From Centrapalus pauciflorus (taxonomy: Eukaryota; Streptophyta; Magnoliopsida; Asterales; Asteraceae): a stretch of 64,000 nt of DNA. Positions 1 through 10,629 of the stretch are shown here, one piece after another. Numbering within the stretch: position 1 is the stretch's first letter; each line of letters starts with the position of its first letter. The notes beneath the pieces were generated by a model. That model made no database searches. It was not told the DNA's origin and saw nothing but the letters and a program-made list of their open reading frames with translations. The position numbers and the translations under genes are program-made. The stretch is from positions 78,712 through 142,711 of the forward strand of contig JAANYP010004234.1 in assembly GCA_020465985.1 (NCBI GenBank), read 5' to 3'.

Positions 1-121
1 TCTGACAGATCTCTTTTTCTAGAAAGTCAACATGACTATTTATATACAATTACAAACTATAAGGAAATTACATATTAAGTCCCTAGACTTTAATCTTTCA
101 TCAACTAAACATATTCCAACA
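1..121 (-). mobile_element. Partial 3' LTR of the truncated copia element
   Basis: Read on the minus strand, the LTR begins TGTTGGAATATG immediately after the polypurine tract and runs off the left edge of the window. Only its first 121 bases are visible, including a TATA-like tatataaatag stretch near 45. Confidence 0.75.
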
Positions 122-123
122 AT

Positions 124-133
124 CTCCCCCTTT
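124..133 (-). promoter_or_regulatory. Polypurine tract (plus-strand primer) before the 3' LTR
   Basis: AAAGGGGGAG on the minus strand lies a few bases before the TGTTGG start of the LTR and just after the stop of the third ORF, where the primer for plus-strand synthesis is expected. Confidence 0.75.
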
Positions 134-152
134 GATGAAAGAAGCAAAGTCT

Positions 153-3100
153 TCATGTTGACAATCCAAGCTTCTGTTCAAATCTTCGAACACTTTTTCT
201 ATCTGACAGCCTCCATTCAATCTTAGAGATAAATTCAACCATGAGTTTTCTATCGTTAACTGACAGAGCACCTTTCTTTGTCTTCCTCTTCTGATCTGCT
301 GCCAGTTTGCCTTTCAGACCAGTCAACACTTTAATCAATGTTCCGTCAGAAAACTTATTCAGTTCAACACTTCTCATGGCTCTCAATCTTTTATTTCTAT
401 CTTTGTACATGACAGCTGGATGTTTCATCATTATAACTTGAAATTCTTTAAGCTCACCAGCAAATTTAATATCTCTGTGAGGCGCAGTCATGTTTATCTT
501 CCTCATCCCTCTCTCAACTCCAATCTGTAAATCTTGCACTGACATTAATACCAGTTTGGTATGCATAAAATGAAACAATGTCTTCAGCGCAAATCTACAA
601 TGTTCGTTCCTTTTATTCCTGCACAGTTCGTCAAAAAGATCTTCAATATCGACCAAGTGCATGTTGAACATGTCGGCTTCAGTGAATACATACGTGTTTC
701 CATCGGACCTGGTAACAGTAAACTTCGGATAAAAAATCTTAACAAATCTTTCCTTTTCAATCATCACCAGATCTACTATCCTGAATTCACTCTTCACCTT
801 CTCAACCTCTTGAGTCTTATTTCTTAAGAAACTGGCATAGTTGACCAGATTGGGCATGTTCGGCTCTAAAACTCGGAATAACTTGAGAAATGAACAGGGA
901 GCTTGTTTCTTGCAAAAAATCCTTTTCTCCAAAATATCTTCAATATAAGGCATCTTATTCCTTTTTCTGATGAATTCAGCAGATCTATTCTCTGGAAGCT
1001 CTAGCTTTTTCACCTTCTTCTTGCTTATCTCATCTTTATTCAACAAAGTCAACATATCTTGAATTTCTCTCTGCACCACTTGTTGAGCTTCAAATCTGAG
1101 TCTATGTTGTTTCTTAGACTCATCGGCAAGCACATACTCGTTGAAGAATCTATCCATTACCTCAACCTCATTCAGTATGACCTTTTCTTGTGCAACACTG
1201 CTCTCAACTGGAAACTCTTCAAATTCCTCTTTAACTTGAATAACCACCTCAGGCTTTTCAACCGTTGGTGTCAAATCAGTATCCTTCAAAATCTCTTCAA
1301 CTAACCCTTCCTCCTCCTCAATTCTTTCAGCTCTGAAATCAACATCAGTTAAGGCAATTATATCATCATCTTCTGATACTTCAATGTACTCCTCCCTCTC
1401 TTCTCCTATACCTTGAATACTTAAATCTTGATTTTTCTCTTGATTGTCTTCATCTGAATCAATATATTCAACAAAGTGATAGATATCAGACTGAATGTTC
1501 AAAGGAACTGGAACATCTTCATGAAGAATCAATCCCAGCTCTCTTTGTTCACCAGCTGAATCTTTTGAGCCTCCAGCCTCTTTCTCTTGAACTTCCGGTT
1601 CCTTTTCTGGATACGTAATCATTAATAACCCAGGCGTTGGTTCATCAAGCTTTCTCCTCTTCTCCCCCTCATGAGGAGCATCATCGGAGTCCTCATCATG
1701 CTCATCATGCTTCCTTTTGGATGAGGAAGCTTGAGCCTTACACGTCTCTTCTACTGCAGCTACTCTTTCAGACAAATTTCCTAAAGCCGTTACCACTGTA
1801 TTCTCTAAACTGATCATGCGTTCTCTCATCTCGTCAAATTGATCAAAAACAAAATCTTTTAACTCTTCCTTCAACTCCTCCATTGCTTGTTTTGATTCAT
1901 CTCTTTTAACCGACTCCTCCGCAACATCCTTTCCCTTCAAAAACTTCTGAATGTTAGACATTTGAGCCATGACCTCAGCCAGTTGATTAGATACATGCGT
2001 GTTGACTCCAGAAACAACTGCATTCAAGGCTGTTGACAGAGTTGATTCGGTCACAAACGGGGATAAACTCACTACTGGGTCACGAAGACTTCCAGTTGAC
2101 ACAACAGTTGAACTGGTAAACAGAACTTCTGTGTGGCCAGTGCTCAGAGTTGGTATTTGCGTTTCTCTGACTGGACTTCCACCCTCTTCAAGTGACGGAG
2201 CAACAAATGCTTCCATTACTAAGGGTGTTCCGGTGGGAACACGAAGTTCGGCCACACTGACTTCAACGAATGAAGTCGACTCAAGTGTCCTAATGTGTAT
2301 AGGATCTAGACTCAGTGAATCAAATGAAGTCGTACACACGGGCAACTGTGTACTGGTTTCAATATCCATCAAGTCCAATTGACTTTCGGATAGATTGTGT
2401 GTTTCATCCCGGTGAGCAAATGAAACAATCTCCTGTTGAGAGGAGATTGAGTGGATAGGAGGGTGTGCAGTCGTCAGTGGGATACTGACTTGTTCAATGC
2501 TAACTCTCATAGGAGAGCTAACAGTGGATGTGGTTAATTCCCGGCTTTCTGGGCTTAAGGGCACCCTCACACTCTCTACAGCGATGTGCTCAACCTCAAT
2601 CATCATTCCCCCTCCTTCATGATGATCTCCACCATCATCACCATCATCATCATCATCACCCTCTCCCTCTTCTTCTTGAATATCAGATAGAGTTCTCTCA
2701 GAATCAGATTTCTCTTGTTCTTCCTCACCACCCCTCACACTTCCTTCACCCTCACTCTCAGAACGGCTAACCTGAACTTCAGCCCCTTGCTGAGGTTCCG
2801 CTATCCTTAAAGCTCCTGGGCTAAGAGAACCCGGTTCTTGGGTCTCTATGGGAGCATGATCTATTCTATATAACCTCACATTTTCACTCTCAGGATCTGC
2901 ATACTTCAGTAAATATTCAGGAATCGGCATGATATTTGCATTAGGAGAGTCCGGCACTTCATGTAGACTCATCATAACATAGTCTGGGCATCGTTGAGAG
3001 TTGGCTCGCTTTGGAATATTTTCATTTGCCCTTAAGATCCCTCGAATAAGGATCTGTATAAATCTCTGAAGTGGCACAAATTTCCTTGCTCGATTTGTTG

Positions 3101-3839
3101 TTTTTGCAAGCACAACCTCCTTTAGATCCTCCCATATGCACTGAGCAAAGTCATAATGTTTATTGAATGCTATCCCATGAAAGATTCTCAAGCAGTGAAT
3201 GCTGCATCTGTCAATCCCTGTATGCTTAGATGTCATACACCTATTGATGATCCCAAATAACGTATACCATTCGCCATTCAATCCATTTCTGTGAAACTTT
3301 GAGCTCTTCGGAAGTGGTTTTGAGTAGCCTAGGCAGATTAAATCATGAACCAGCTCTTCATCAGAAACAAAGTCTTCAAAATCTGCCAACTCAGGGAAAT
3401 TCACAGTATCTATACGTCTTGGAAGAAACAAGTTATGACGCAGTCTTGCTAGGGTGATTTTCGTTTTGAACTGGTCAATTGTTACTTTGAAGTGGTGATT
3501 TCCGTCCGCGGGAACAAATTTGACAGTGTGCCAAAATTGTTGTAAGTACACTTGAGGAATAGACGGTTTGTATTGTAATAGATAACCTAGTGGATGACCT
3601 TTCAATATGTCCACTATGATAGGATGGCTTACTTTGATGACTTTGGTATCAAGACGATGATTATTGTCACGAAACGGAAGGCAATGTTTTGGTTTTACAA
3701 GTTGGTTATCAGGAATAATATGGGTTTGTGAGGAACGGGCTACAGAAGTTGATCGGACTGGGGTAGAGACGAGAGTATGGTTTGATGATGATTGAGCATC
3801 AGAGGAATTAGAATTTTGGGATTGTACAGGAGATGCCAT
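153..3839 (-). CDS. Sirevirus-type third ORF (env-like position), 1228 aa
   Basis: An uninterrupted 1228-codon frame downstream of pol. I chose the ATG at 3839 because a good splice acceptor (TTTTTACAG, ending at 3848) lies eight bases before it; the frame stays open upstream to 3941. Visible parts: a conserved globular-looking region at about residues 70-295, an acidic run near 385-410 (DDDDDGDDGGD), a Ser/Thr-rich stretch, a predicted coiled coil at about 618-701, two basic clusters around 702-733 (SSKRKHDE and GEKRRKLDE) that resemble a bipartite nuclear signal, a Glu-rich stretch and a Lys/Arg-rich C-terminus. It shares the N-terminal layout with the ORF at 59101-61869. I see no signal peptide or transmembrane helix, so an envelope role is not supported by sequence. 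Function unknown. Confidence 0.8.
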   Translation of the reverse strand: MASPVQSQNSNSSDAQSSSNHTLVSTPVRSTSVARSSQTHIIPDNQLVKPKHCLPFRDNNHRLDTKVIKVSHPIIVDILKGHPLGYLLQYKPSIPQVYLQQFWHTVKFVPADGNHHFKVTIDQFKTKITLARLRHNLFLPRRIDTVNFPELADFEDFVSDEELVHDLICLGYSKPLPKSSKFHRNGLNGEWYTLFGIINRCMTSKHTGIDRCSIHCLRIFHGIAFNKHYDFAQCIWEDLKEVVLAKTTNRARKFVPLQRFIQILIRGILRANENIPKRANSQRCPDYVMMSLHEVPDSPNANIMPIPEYLLKYADPESENVRLYRIDHAPIETQEPGSLSPGALRIAEPQQGAEVQVSRSESEGEGSVRGGEEEQEKSDSERTLSDIQEEEGEGDDDDDGDDGGDHHEGGGMMIEVEHIAVESVRVPLSPESRELTTSTVSSPMRVSIEQVSIPLTTAHPPIHSISSQQEIVSFAHRDETHNLSESQLDLMDIETSTQLPVCTTSFDSLSLDPIHIRTLESTSFVEVSVAELRVPTGTPLVMEAFVAPSLEEGGSPVRETQIPTLSTGHTEVLFTSSTVVSTGSLRDPVVSLSPFVTESTLSTALNAVVSGVNTHVSNQLAEVMAQMSNIQKFLKGKDVAEESVKRDESKQAMEELKEELKDFVFDQFDEMRERMISLENTVVTALGNLSERVAAVEETCKAQASSSKRKHDEHDEDSDDAPHEGEKRRKLDEPTPGLLMITYPEKEPEVQEKEAGGSKDSAGEQRELGLILHEDVPVPLNIQSDIYHFVEYIDSDEDNQEKNQDLSIQGIGEEREEYIEVSEDDDIIALTDVDFRAERIEEEEGLVEEILKDTDLTPTVEKPEVVIQVKEEFEEFPVESSVAQEKVILNEVEVMDRFFNEYVLADESKKQHRLRFEAQQVVQREIQDMLTLLNKDEISKKKVKKLELPENRSAEFIRKRNKMPYIEDILEKRIFCKKQAPCSFLKLFRVLEPNMPNLVNYASFLRNKTQEVEKVKSEFRIVDLVMIEKERFVKIFYPKFTVTRSDGNTYVFTEADMFNMHLVDIEDLFDELCRNKRNEHCRFALKTLFHFMHTKLVLMSVQDLQIGVERGMRKINMTAPHRDIKFAGELKEFQVIMMKHPAVMYKDRNKRLRAMRSVELNKFSDGTLIKVLTGLKGKLAADQKRKTKKGALSVNDRKLMVEFISKIEWRLSDRKSVRRFEQKLGLST

Positions 3840-3847
3840 TTGAATAC

Positions 3848-5319
3848 CTGTAAAAATAAAATTCATGTTAGATTTACCAAGTACACAAAGTACAACCTTC
3901 AAAATGTAGAAAAACTTGTAACATTTTATCAGAAATTGCAATAACTTGTGATTTTCTGTTTAAAGCATCGGGATTCCTGACAATAATTGAAAAATTATTG
4001 AGAGAATTCCAAAGTCAATCGTTTAGAGACCAATGTTAGAAAAACACAAATTTGTAACAATTTCTTAAAAAATGTGACATTTTTTCTGAAAACTTTAAAA
4101 TTCTATACTTAGAAAAAAAATTTCTGATGAATCTCGAATGAACCTATACAATTCTCGAATGACACTGTAATAATCTCGGGTGACACATGATACAACTCGA
4201 ATAAGACTACACCCAACTCGAATGATGAGACTAGAAAACTCGACTAAGTCTACATACAACTCGAATGATATGTACATGAAACTCGACCAAGTCTATATAC
4301 AACTCGAATGATGAGACTACAAACTCGAATAATACACTATAAAACTCGAATGAAGAGTCTAGGAAACTCGAATAAGACTCTGAAAAACTCGAATGAAGTT
4401 TGATTCAACTCGAATGAGTCTTGAAGTTTCTCGAATGAAGAAACATGAAACTCGATTAAGTCACAACAAAACTCGAATGTTATATACATGAAACTCGAAT
4501 GTAACATGTATTAAACTCGAATAGAAAATGAAATTCAACACCTAACTCGAATGACTAAGTTATTTTCTCGATTAACACAGAGTCTCAACTCGATTATGCT
4601 TGAAACACATGTTCTGAAAAATTTTCTAAGTATTACATCCACATATTTCTCGAATGAGTCATGATGCAACTCGAATTATGCTTAGATAAAACTCGAATGA
4701 CAATGCATCACAACTCGAATGACACTGTCACTCAACTCGAATGACTCTTTAAAAACTCGAATGTAACTGTTGATCAACTCGAGTAACACTTTCAAGAAAC
4801 ACGAATGAAGCTGTTGATCAACTCGAATGATACGTCAAAGAAACTCGAATGAAGCTGTATTCGAGAAATGTCTTTTCATGTTTTTCGACAAGTCTAAAAC
4901 ACACTGAATTTGAGGAATTTAATTTCAAGAAGCATTTTCAGTGTTTTAACACTTGAACCCCCTTCGAAAATGAATTTTAAACACATTTGTTTTACTGAAC
5001 TTTGAACAAAAACAACTTTAAAGTTGTTAAAAATTCAAATTTCAGAAAAATCAAAAATGCGAAACTGTTCGATTGAAAAATTGATGATTGTGTGTGTGTG
5101 AATTGAAAATGACTTATGAAACTTCAGATTCATAGTCATATTGTCATTGTGGACAACAACACACACTTAATTTCAGTTTCAAGAATCATTCAGATGATTC
5201 ACCATTAACGGCCAAGAACTCAAAATAAAAAGACGAACACATATTCACATTTGAACAAATACTCTGAAAATATGCACAAACAAACTGAAAAAAATAAAGA
5301 AAAACAAACTTTTACTCAC
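3848..5319 (-). other. Putative 1.47 kb intron in the leader of the third ORF
   Basis: On the minus strand a strong donor (ATT|GTGAGTAAAAG, GT at 5319-5318) is followed 1.47 kb later by a pyrimidine-rich acceptor (TTTTTACAG ending at 3848), eight bases before the ATG of the third ORF. The interval is AT-rich, non-coding and contains the short-motif array at 4130-4865. The intron is inferred from consensus sites only. Confidence 0.5.
4130..4865 (-). repeat. Array of about 32 aaCTCGAATGA-type motifs
   Basis: The plus strand reads aactcgaatga or a close variant roughly every 20-25 bases, about 32 times by my count, separated by variable AT-rich spacers. The core CTCGAAT is conserved while the spacers are not, so this is a motif array, not a simple satellite. 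It sits inside the putative leader intron of the third ORF. Confidence 0.9.
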
Positions 5320-5560
5320 AATTTTGATGAAAGAAAACCGTCGGTTGGTGGGTTTTTGAGGTTTCTTCAAAGTTAAGAAAGCTTGTTGGAGAAGATGAAG
5401 TTGATTTTCCGAAAAAAATGATTTGAATTTGAAAATTCAAATTTATAGTCAAATTGAGCCGGCCCATTTGAATTTTTCAATGTTAAACAACCCGGCCCAT
5501 GTTTAAATTTTCTCAATATTAACATTCGGCCCATCTTCTATTTTAAACCACATTAGCCCA
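5320..5560 (-). promoter_or_regulatory. Internal promoter and first exon of the third ORF
   Basis: On the minus strand three TGGGCC boxes (complement at 5528-5533, 5494-5499, 5461-5466) and one TGGGCT (5555-5560) precede a TATA-like GACTATAAAT (5450-5441). About 30 bases later begins a stretch that looks like a plant 5' UTR and ends at the donor at 5319. TGGGCY (site II) plus TATA is a known plant promoter layout. Activity is inferred. Confidence 0.5.
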
Positions 5561-6019
5561 CATACCTATTTTTCAAAAAAAAAAATTGTGACTAAAAAAA
5601 ATAAAAAAAAATCCATCATCTCAAAAAAAAATTTAAAATGAACTTAAAAAAAATATACTTGAGAAAAAAAAATTCCACATACACATCATAAAAAAAATGA
5701 AAAACACACACAACAAAAAAATTAAAATTATTAACAAAATGCGTTTGCTCCCCATTGAATTTTTGAAAGTTGCTCCCCCTCAACTTATGATTTCAGTTTG
5801 CAGCTCTGCTCCCCCTACAAAATAACAGATAATTTTTATCAGATTTATGCAAAATCAGATAAAATGTTTTTCTGCTCCCCCTGCACATGACATTCCAGAT
5901 CTCGTTAAATTCTCAAGTATGTAAACCTTTTATGAATCCTGAATTTAACATCAGATAAAAATCACTTAAAAAATGAAAATTTTAAAATTAAAATTTTGAA
6001 ACTACTGAATTATTAAATC
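5561..6019 (-). promoter_or_regulatory. Multiplied polypurine tracts behind pol
   Basis: Between pol and the promoter-like block the minus strand shows AGGGGGAGC-like tracts at about 5874-5881, 5808-5816 and 5772-5780 and a weaker one at 5746-5753. Repeated polypurine tracts downstream of pol are a described Sirevirus trait. The remainder, 5561-5745, is A-rich and featureless. Confidence 0.7.
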
Positions 6020-7563
6020 TTAACGATTCAACATACCCAATTTGTATACCAAAAAATTAAATCGTTTTTCATCTAACGCTTTGGTAAACAAATCAGCTAG
6101 TTGATATTCAGTAGGTACAAAATATAATTCTATATTTCCATTTTCTACATGATCTTTAATGAAATGATACCGAATGTCGATGTGTTTTGTTTTAGAATGT
6201 TGCACCGGGTTTGATGCAATAGCGATTGCACTCTGAGAATCACAGTATATTGGAATCTTCTTTGGTGTAAACCCGTAGTCACGTAGTTGGCTTTTCATCC
6301 ACAACACTTGTGAACAGCAAGAAGATACAGCCACGTATTCTGATTCAGCTGTTGACAATGAAACACAGTGTTGTTTCTTGGATGACCAACATACGGGTTT
6401 GTCACCTAAGAATTGTACTGCTCCTGACGTACTTTTTCTGTCCATCTTATCACCTGCGTGATCAGCGTCAGAAAAAGCAGTCAGATGAAATGAAGACTCC
6501 CTAGGGTACCACAAACCAAGATTTGGTGTACCTTTGAGATATCTTAAAATTCGTTTTGCAGCAGTTAAGTGTGATTCTTTTGGATTTGCCTGATATCTAG
6601 CACAAACACATGTAGCAAACATAATATCTGGTCTACTGGCTGTTAAATACATTAATGACCCAATTATACCTCGATAATGGGTTACATCTACAGGTTTCCC
6701 TGAGATGTCTGCATCGAGTTTTGATTTTGAATCCGGAGCCATGGGAGTTTTCATAGGAGTACTATTGACCATGTTAAATTTCTTTAACATGTCTTGGATA
6801 TATTTTGACTGATTGATAAAAATACCATCAGCCAATTGTTTTACTTGTAAACCTAAGAAAAAATTAATTTCCCCCATCATGCTCATTTCAAATTTCTGGG
6901 ACATTAAAAACGCGAATTTCTTACAAAATTCAGGATTTGTAGACCCAAATATTATATCATCTACATATATCTGTATTACTATAATATCTGGCCCCTGACG
7001 TTTTATAAACAGAGTTGTGTCAACTGCACCTTTTGTAAATCCACATTTCAACAGATATGTTGAAAGTGCATCATACCAAGCACGAGGTGCTTGTTTAAGG
7101 CCATACAGTGACTTATCCAAAATATATACATGATCAGGTTTCGAAGGATCAGTAAACCCTTCGGGCTGATATGTATATACTTCATCTGTTAGCTCCCCGT
7201 TTAAAAACGCAGTTTTGACATCCATTTGATATACTGTAAAATTTTTATGTGCGGCAAAAGCTAAAAACATCCTTATAGCTTCAATGCGTGCAACTGGTGC
7301 GAATGTTTCATCATAATCAATTCCCTCTTGTTGACTGTATCCTTTGGCCACGAGACGAGCTTTATTTCGAATAATGACGCCGTGTTCATCTTTCTTGTTC
7401 TTGAAGATCCACTTCGTGCCAATTATAGATTTGTCCTTTGGTCGCTCAACAAGTCGCCAGACCTTTAACCGTTCGAACTGGTTGAGTTCCTCTTGCATCG
7501 CCACAATCCAATCAGCATCCAGAAGGGCTTCTTTTACATTTTTAGGTTCAATCTTACTTAAAA
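6020..7563 (-). pseudogene. Ty1/copia pol fragment: reverse transcriptase and RNase H
   Basis: The frame runs from KIEPKNVKEALL (about 7560) to a stop at 6020, so only the 3' third of pol remains. The RT domain shows the copia signatures KARLVAKGYSQ, DVKTAFLNGEL, YGLKQAPRAWY and the catalytic YVDDIIFG box (about 6970-6945). RNase H follows, with FSDADHAGD, STAESEYVAVSSCC, the IYCDSQSAI segment and the ADLFTKAL tail. The retained part is open without stops, but protease and integrase are absent upstream because of truncation, hence pseudogene. Confidence 0.93.
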
Positions 7564-9600
7564 AGTAAACATTTAATTAAAATTAGATAAATTAGAAATT
7601 ACATAGTTAGTGGGGTGTTAAAATATAATGACTTAAAACTACAAATTTTTAATATGCTATCTTTTTTTAGAAGAAACCTAAGTGACTTTTAAATAATTTT
7701 TTTTTAATATATCTTTTATAGTTGTGTTATTTTTGACTTAATTTGATTTTTTATTGATTGTAATTATAATTTAGTAACTTTTTAGTTTATTAGAAGCTTT
7801 AGTAATTATTGGAATGTGTATTTACTTTTATATTTTTATATTTTCTTGTTTGATATTTTTATATACTTTTATATGTGCAAGCAGAAGTTATATAAATTAT
7901 ATTGATTCAAATATTAAATGAAATATTAATTAAATGAACTCATATTTTTTAAATACCCTGATTATTGATTTAATTATTTTAACTTATCATTTAGTATACT
8001 AATTAACTTATTTTAGGTTACAATAATATAAAAAAATAATAATAACTATTAAAGTTATGACACAAACTTTTATTATTTTGTAACATATATACTCTAAAAC
8101 TTTTAAATTATTAAGATAATATTAAATTAAATACTTTTCGTTTATGTATATAGTAAATTAGAAATATTTTAATAAAATAAGAAACTATTTAATCTTTGAT
8201 TTTGTATACAAAACATTTTAAATGAATATTTTTAAACAATTAGAATTTTGAAATATAAATCGTTAATAAGAACCATTAATCATATATGTCATATGTGATT
8301 TTGATTAATGTATAGTGAGTTAGTGACAACCATGTCTAACAAAATCATCTAAGAGACATGGAAATAAATATGATATTTTTACGATTGTCATTAACATTAT
8401 TTTAAAAATTATTAAAATACAAACAAATGCATCTATGGAAGTGCATGATTGATTCAAATGAAATATTACGAAAATAAAATTAAAATTGTAAAATACATTG
8501 GAAGTGAATCTTTAACTACCGACATGTTCGTTGTGTTCATTTCTTCATGATCCTGAAAGATAAAAATTATGTCATAAAAATCTTATTCTAAAAAACAACA
8601 CATACATATATAAAAGTGTGTAATTGATGAAAAACATGTGAAGTTGAAACAAATATATACCCCATAAGCAAGAAAACGTTGGACGAATTTTCTTGTGGGA
8701 ATACGTTGAACAATATCCACGACCGCCATGGTGATGCTTGTTTTACTCGATCTCATATTTCTTTATCATGAATTTATGCTAAGAACTACTACAAATGTAA
8801 GAATTTAAGCATGATATGTTTTAAGAATGAATCTACTATGTTATTTATAATAACAAAATTTATTGTGTAAATGAGAAACAATTCAAGAGACATATATGTT
8901 ATGAATAAAATTTTATTAAAATACATACAAATGCATCTATGGAAGTGCATAATTGATTCAAATGAAATATTTACGAAAATAAAAATTGTAAATTGTAAAT
9001 TACATTGGAAGTGAATCTTTAACTACCGACATGTTCGTTGTATTCATTTCTTCATGATCCTGAAAAGATAAAAACTATGTCATGATACTCTTATTCTAAA
9101 AAACAACACATACATATATAAAAGTGTGTAATGGATGAAAAAACATGTGAAGTTGAAACAAATATATACATCATAAGCAAGAAAACGTTGGACGAATTTT
9201 CTTTTGGGAATATGTTGAACAATATCAACGACCACCATGGTGATGTTTGTTGTACTTGATCTCATATTTCCTTATCATGCATTTATACTAAGAACTACTA
9301 CAAATGTAAGAATTTAAGCATGTTATGCTTTAAGAATGAAGCTACTATGTTATTTATAATAACAAAATTGATTGTGTAAATGGGATACAATTCAAGACAC
9401 ATATGTTATGAATAAAATTTATTAGATGCAACCGAAGAGACATTATCTTATTGATTAACCCTCTTAAATTAATCTATATAATTATCAATTAGTGATAAAT
9501 TAACACTATTATTGACTCAACTTTTTTAGCTTAAAAGAAAATTGAAAATCATTAACACTATTATTTATTACATGGAACTCAACTTTTATATATATATAGA
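7564..9600. repeat. AT-rich Helitron-like sequence with an internal 504-bp direct duplication
   Basis: No intact gene. 7564-8408 is AT-rich with nothing recognisable. 8409-8913 and 8914-9422 are two direct copies in tandem. The right end near 9570-9598 reads, on the minus strand, as tctatatatataaaagttgagtcc, a motif that recurs near 17599, 20390 and 20660 and resembles the 5' end of plant Helitrons on the minus strand. No matching 3' end is visible, so the element is probably cut by the retrotransposon to its left. Confidence 0.5.
8409..9422 (-). repeat. Tandem duplication carrying exon-like fragments
   Basis: Each 504-bp unit contains, on the minus strand, a short ATG-started segment (copy 2 reads MRSSTTNITMVVVDIVQHIP, copy 1 a near match) ending at a GTATATATTTG donor-like site, then an acceptor-like CTTTCAG or TTTTCAG followed by gatcatgaagaaatg. 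A third, diverged version lies at about 15010-15330. These look like pieces of a two-exon gene captured by a Helitron-type element. I do not recognise the gene. Confidence 0.45.
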
Positions 9601-9604
9601 CAAG

Positions 9605-10405
9605 TGTTCTGTTCTTTGTGAACATGCTAAACACTTTATGGAATGTGTTTCCAAGTCCTCGTGTATTGTTTTTGACTGCAAGATCAGTTTACAAAGTCGA
9701 AGACAAAGTGGAAATCAGAACTGCTCAGCCTGCCCAAGCTGTTCTGTTACATGAAGACAAAAGGATATTTGAAAAAGGGTGACAGACCTTTTTCTTATAT
9801 CAAAATAGGTCTTTACAAAGGAAGAAAAACACAAAGTTGACATTCCTTATTTAGTTAAAGACAATGCAACAGTAGACAAAGTGAAAAGACAAAAGTTCTG
9901 CCCACATGAAGACAAGTCTGCTTTTCAGAATGTGCAGAAAAGTTTACGTTGTCTTTTCAACAAGACTTTACCATTTTCATTCCGTCCAATGAAGAAGCTT
10001 CACTTAGATCCTCTGAGTAAGTATAAAAAGAAACTTCCAAGGATTGAAAGATTAAGCCAAAAAGCTAAGTGCTGAAACCAAGAGTGAACGTGCATTCAAA
10101 GTGAGTCTTTCATGCATGCAAGTCTGCTTGAATAAAATAGTGCTCAGTGTCTAAGCTGTTCTTGTTCAAGCTGTTCCTCAGAGTCTTGTAAACACAGTGA
10201 GTGATTCTTAGTGAGTGTATTCATTGTAATCAGTTTAAGTCTGTCTTAGACTAGTTAAACATACTGTTGTATCTGTCATCTCAGCTTGAACCTTTCCGCA
10301 TTCAAGCTCGTTTGTAATTAACATTTGTTGATAATACATACAAACATTGAGAAAATTGTGTGTAGTTTTTAAATAGCTGTATTCACCCCCCCCCCCCCCT
10401 CTACA
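9605..10405 (+). mobile_element. LTR-like block, probably a solo or fragmentary LTR
   Basis: The segment begins TGTTCTG and ends CTCTACA after a C-homopolymer (attca then 14 C). It has a TATA-like gtataaaaag near 10021 and a string of ctgttc/caagctgtt motifs. These are LTR-like traits, but I find no partner LTR, primer site or target duplication, so boundaries and class are tentative. Confidence 0.4.
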
Positions 10406-10439
10406 GCTTAAGGCTATATACTTGGGATATCTTTTGGGA

Positions 10440-10560
10440 CCTACAGTTACTTGAACCTATTAAAATTCAAGATTTATGCATTAATGTATTGTTTCACATT
10501 TTATGAAATAAAAATATATTAATTTTAACTACAAAATAATGCAATCAATTTTAAAGTTTT

Positions 10561-10629
<69 letters not shown>

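Larger units (their letters stand above)
1..7563 (-). mobile_element. Sirevirus-like Ty1/copia retrotransposon, 5'-truncated
   Basis: On the minus strand the order is pol remnant (7563-6020), a cluster of polypurine tracts, a promoter-like cassette with an intron (5560-3848), a long third ORF (3839-153), a final polypurine tract (133-124) and the start of the 3' LTR (121 to the window edge). A third ORF behind pol and multiplied polypurine tracts are known hallmarks of the Sirevirus lineage of Ty1/copia. Gag, protease, integrase and the 5' LTR are missing: homology to pol stops abruptly near 7563 and AT-rich sequence follows. The element is therefore an incomplete, immobile copy. Lineage assignment is from architecture and RT/RNase H motifs, not from a tree. 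Confidence 0.85.

Noticed and set aside
1999..2770. Plus-strand frames opposite the third ORF, including a His-rich one
   Set aside because: Shadows of the minus-strand frame; the His run is the complement of the acidic codons.
153..3839. Naming the third ORF an envelope gene
   Set aside because: Position matches SIRE1-type env-like ORFs, but I see no signal peptide, cleavage site or membrane anchor.
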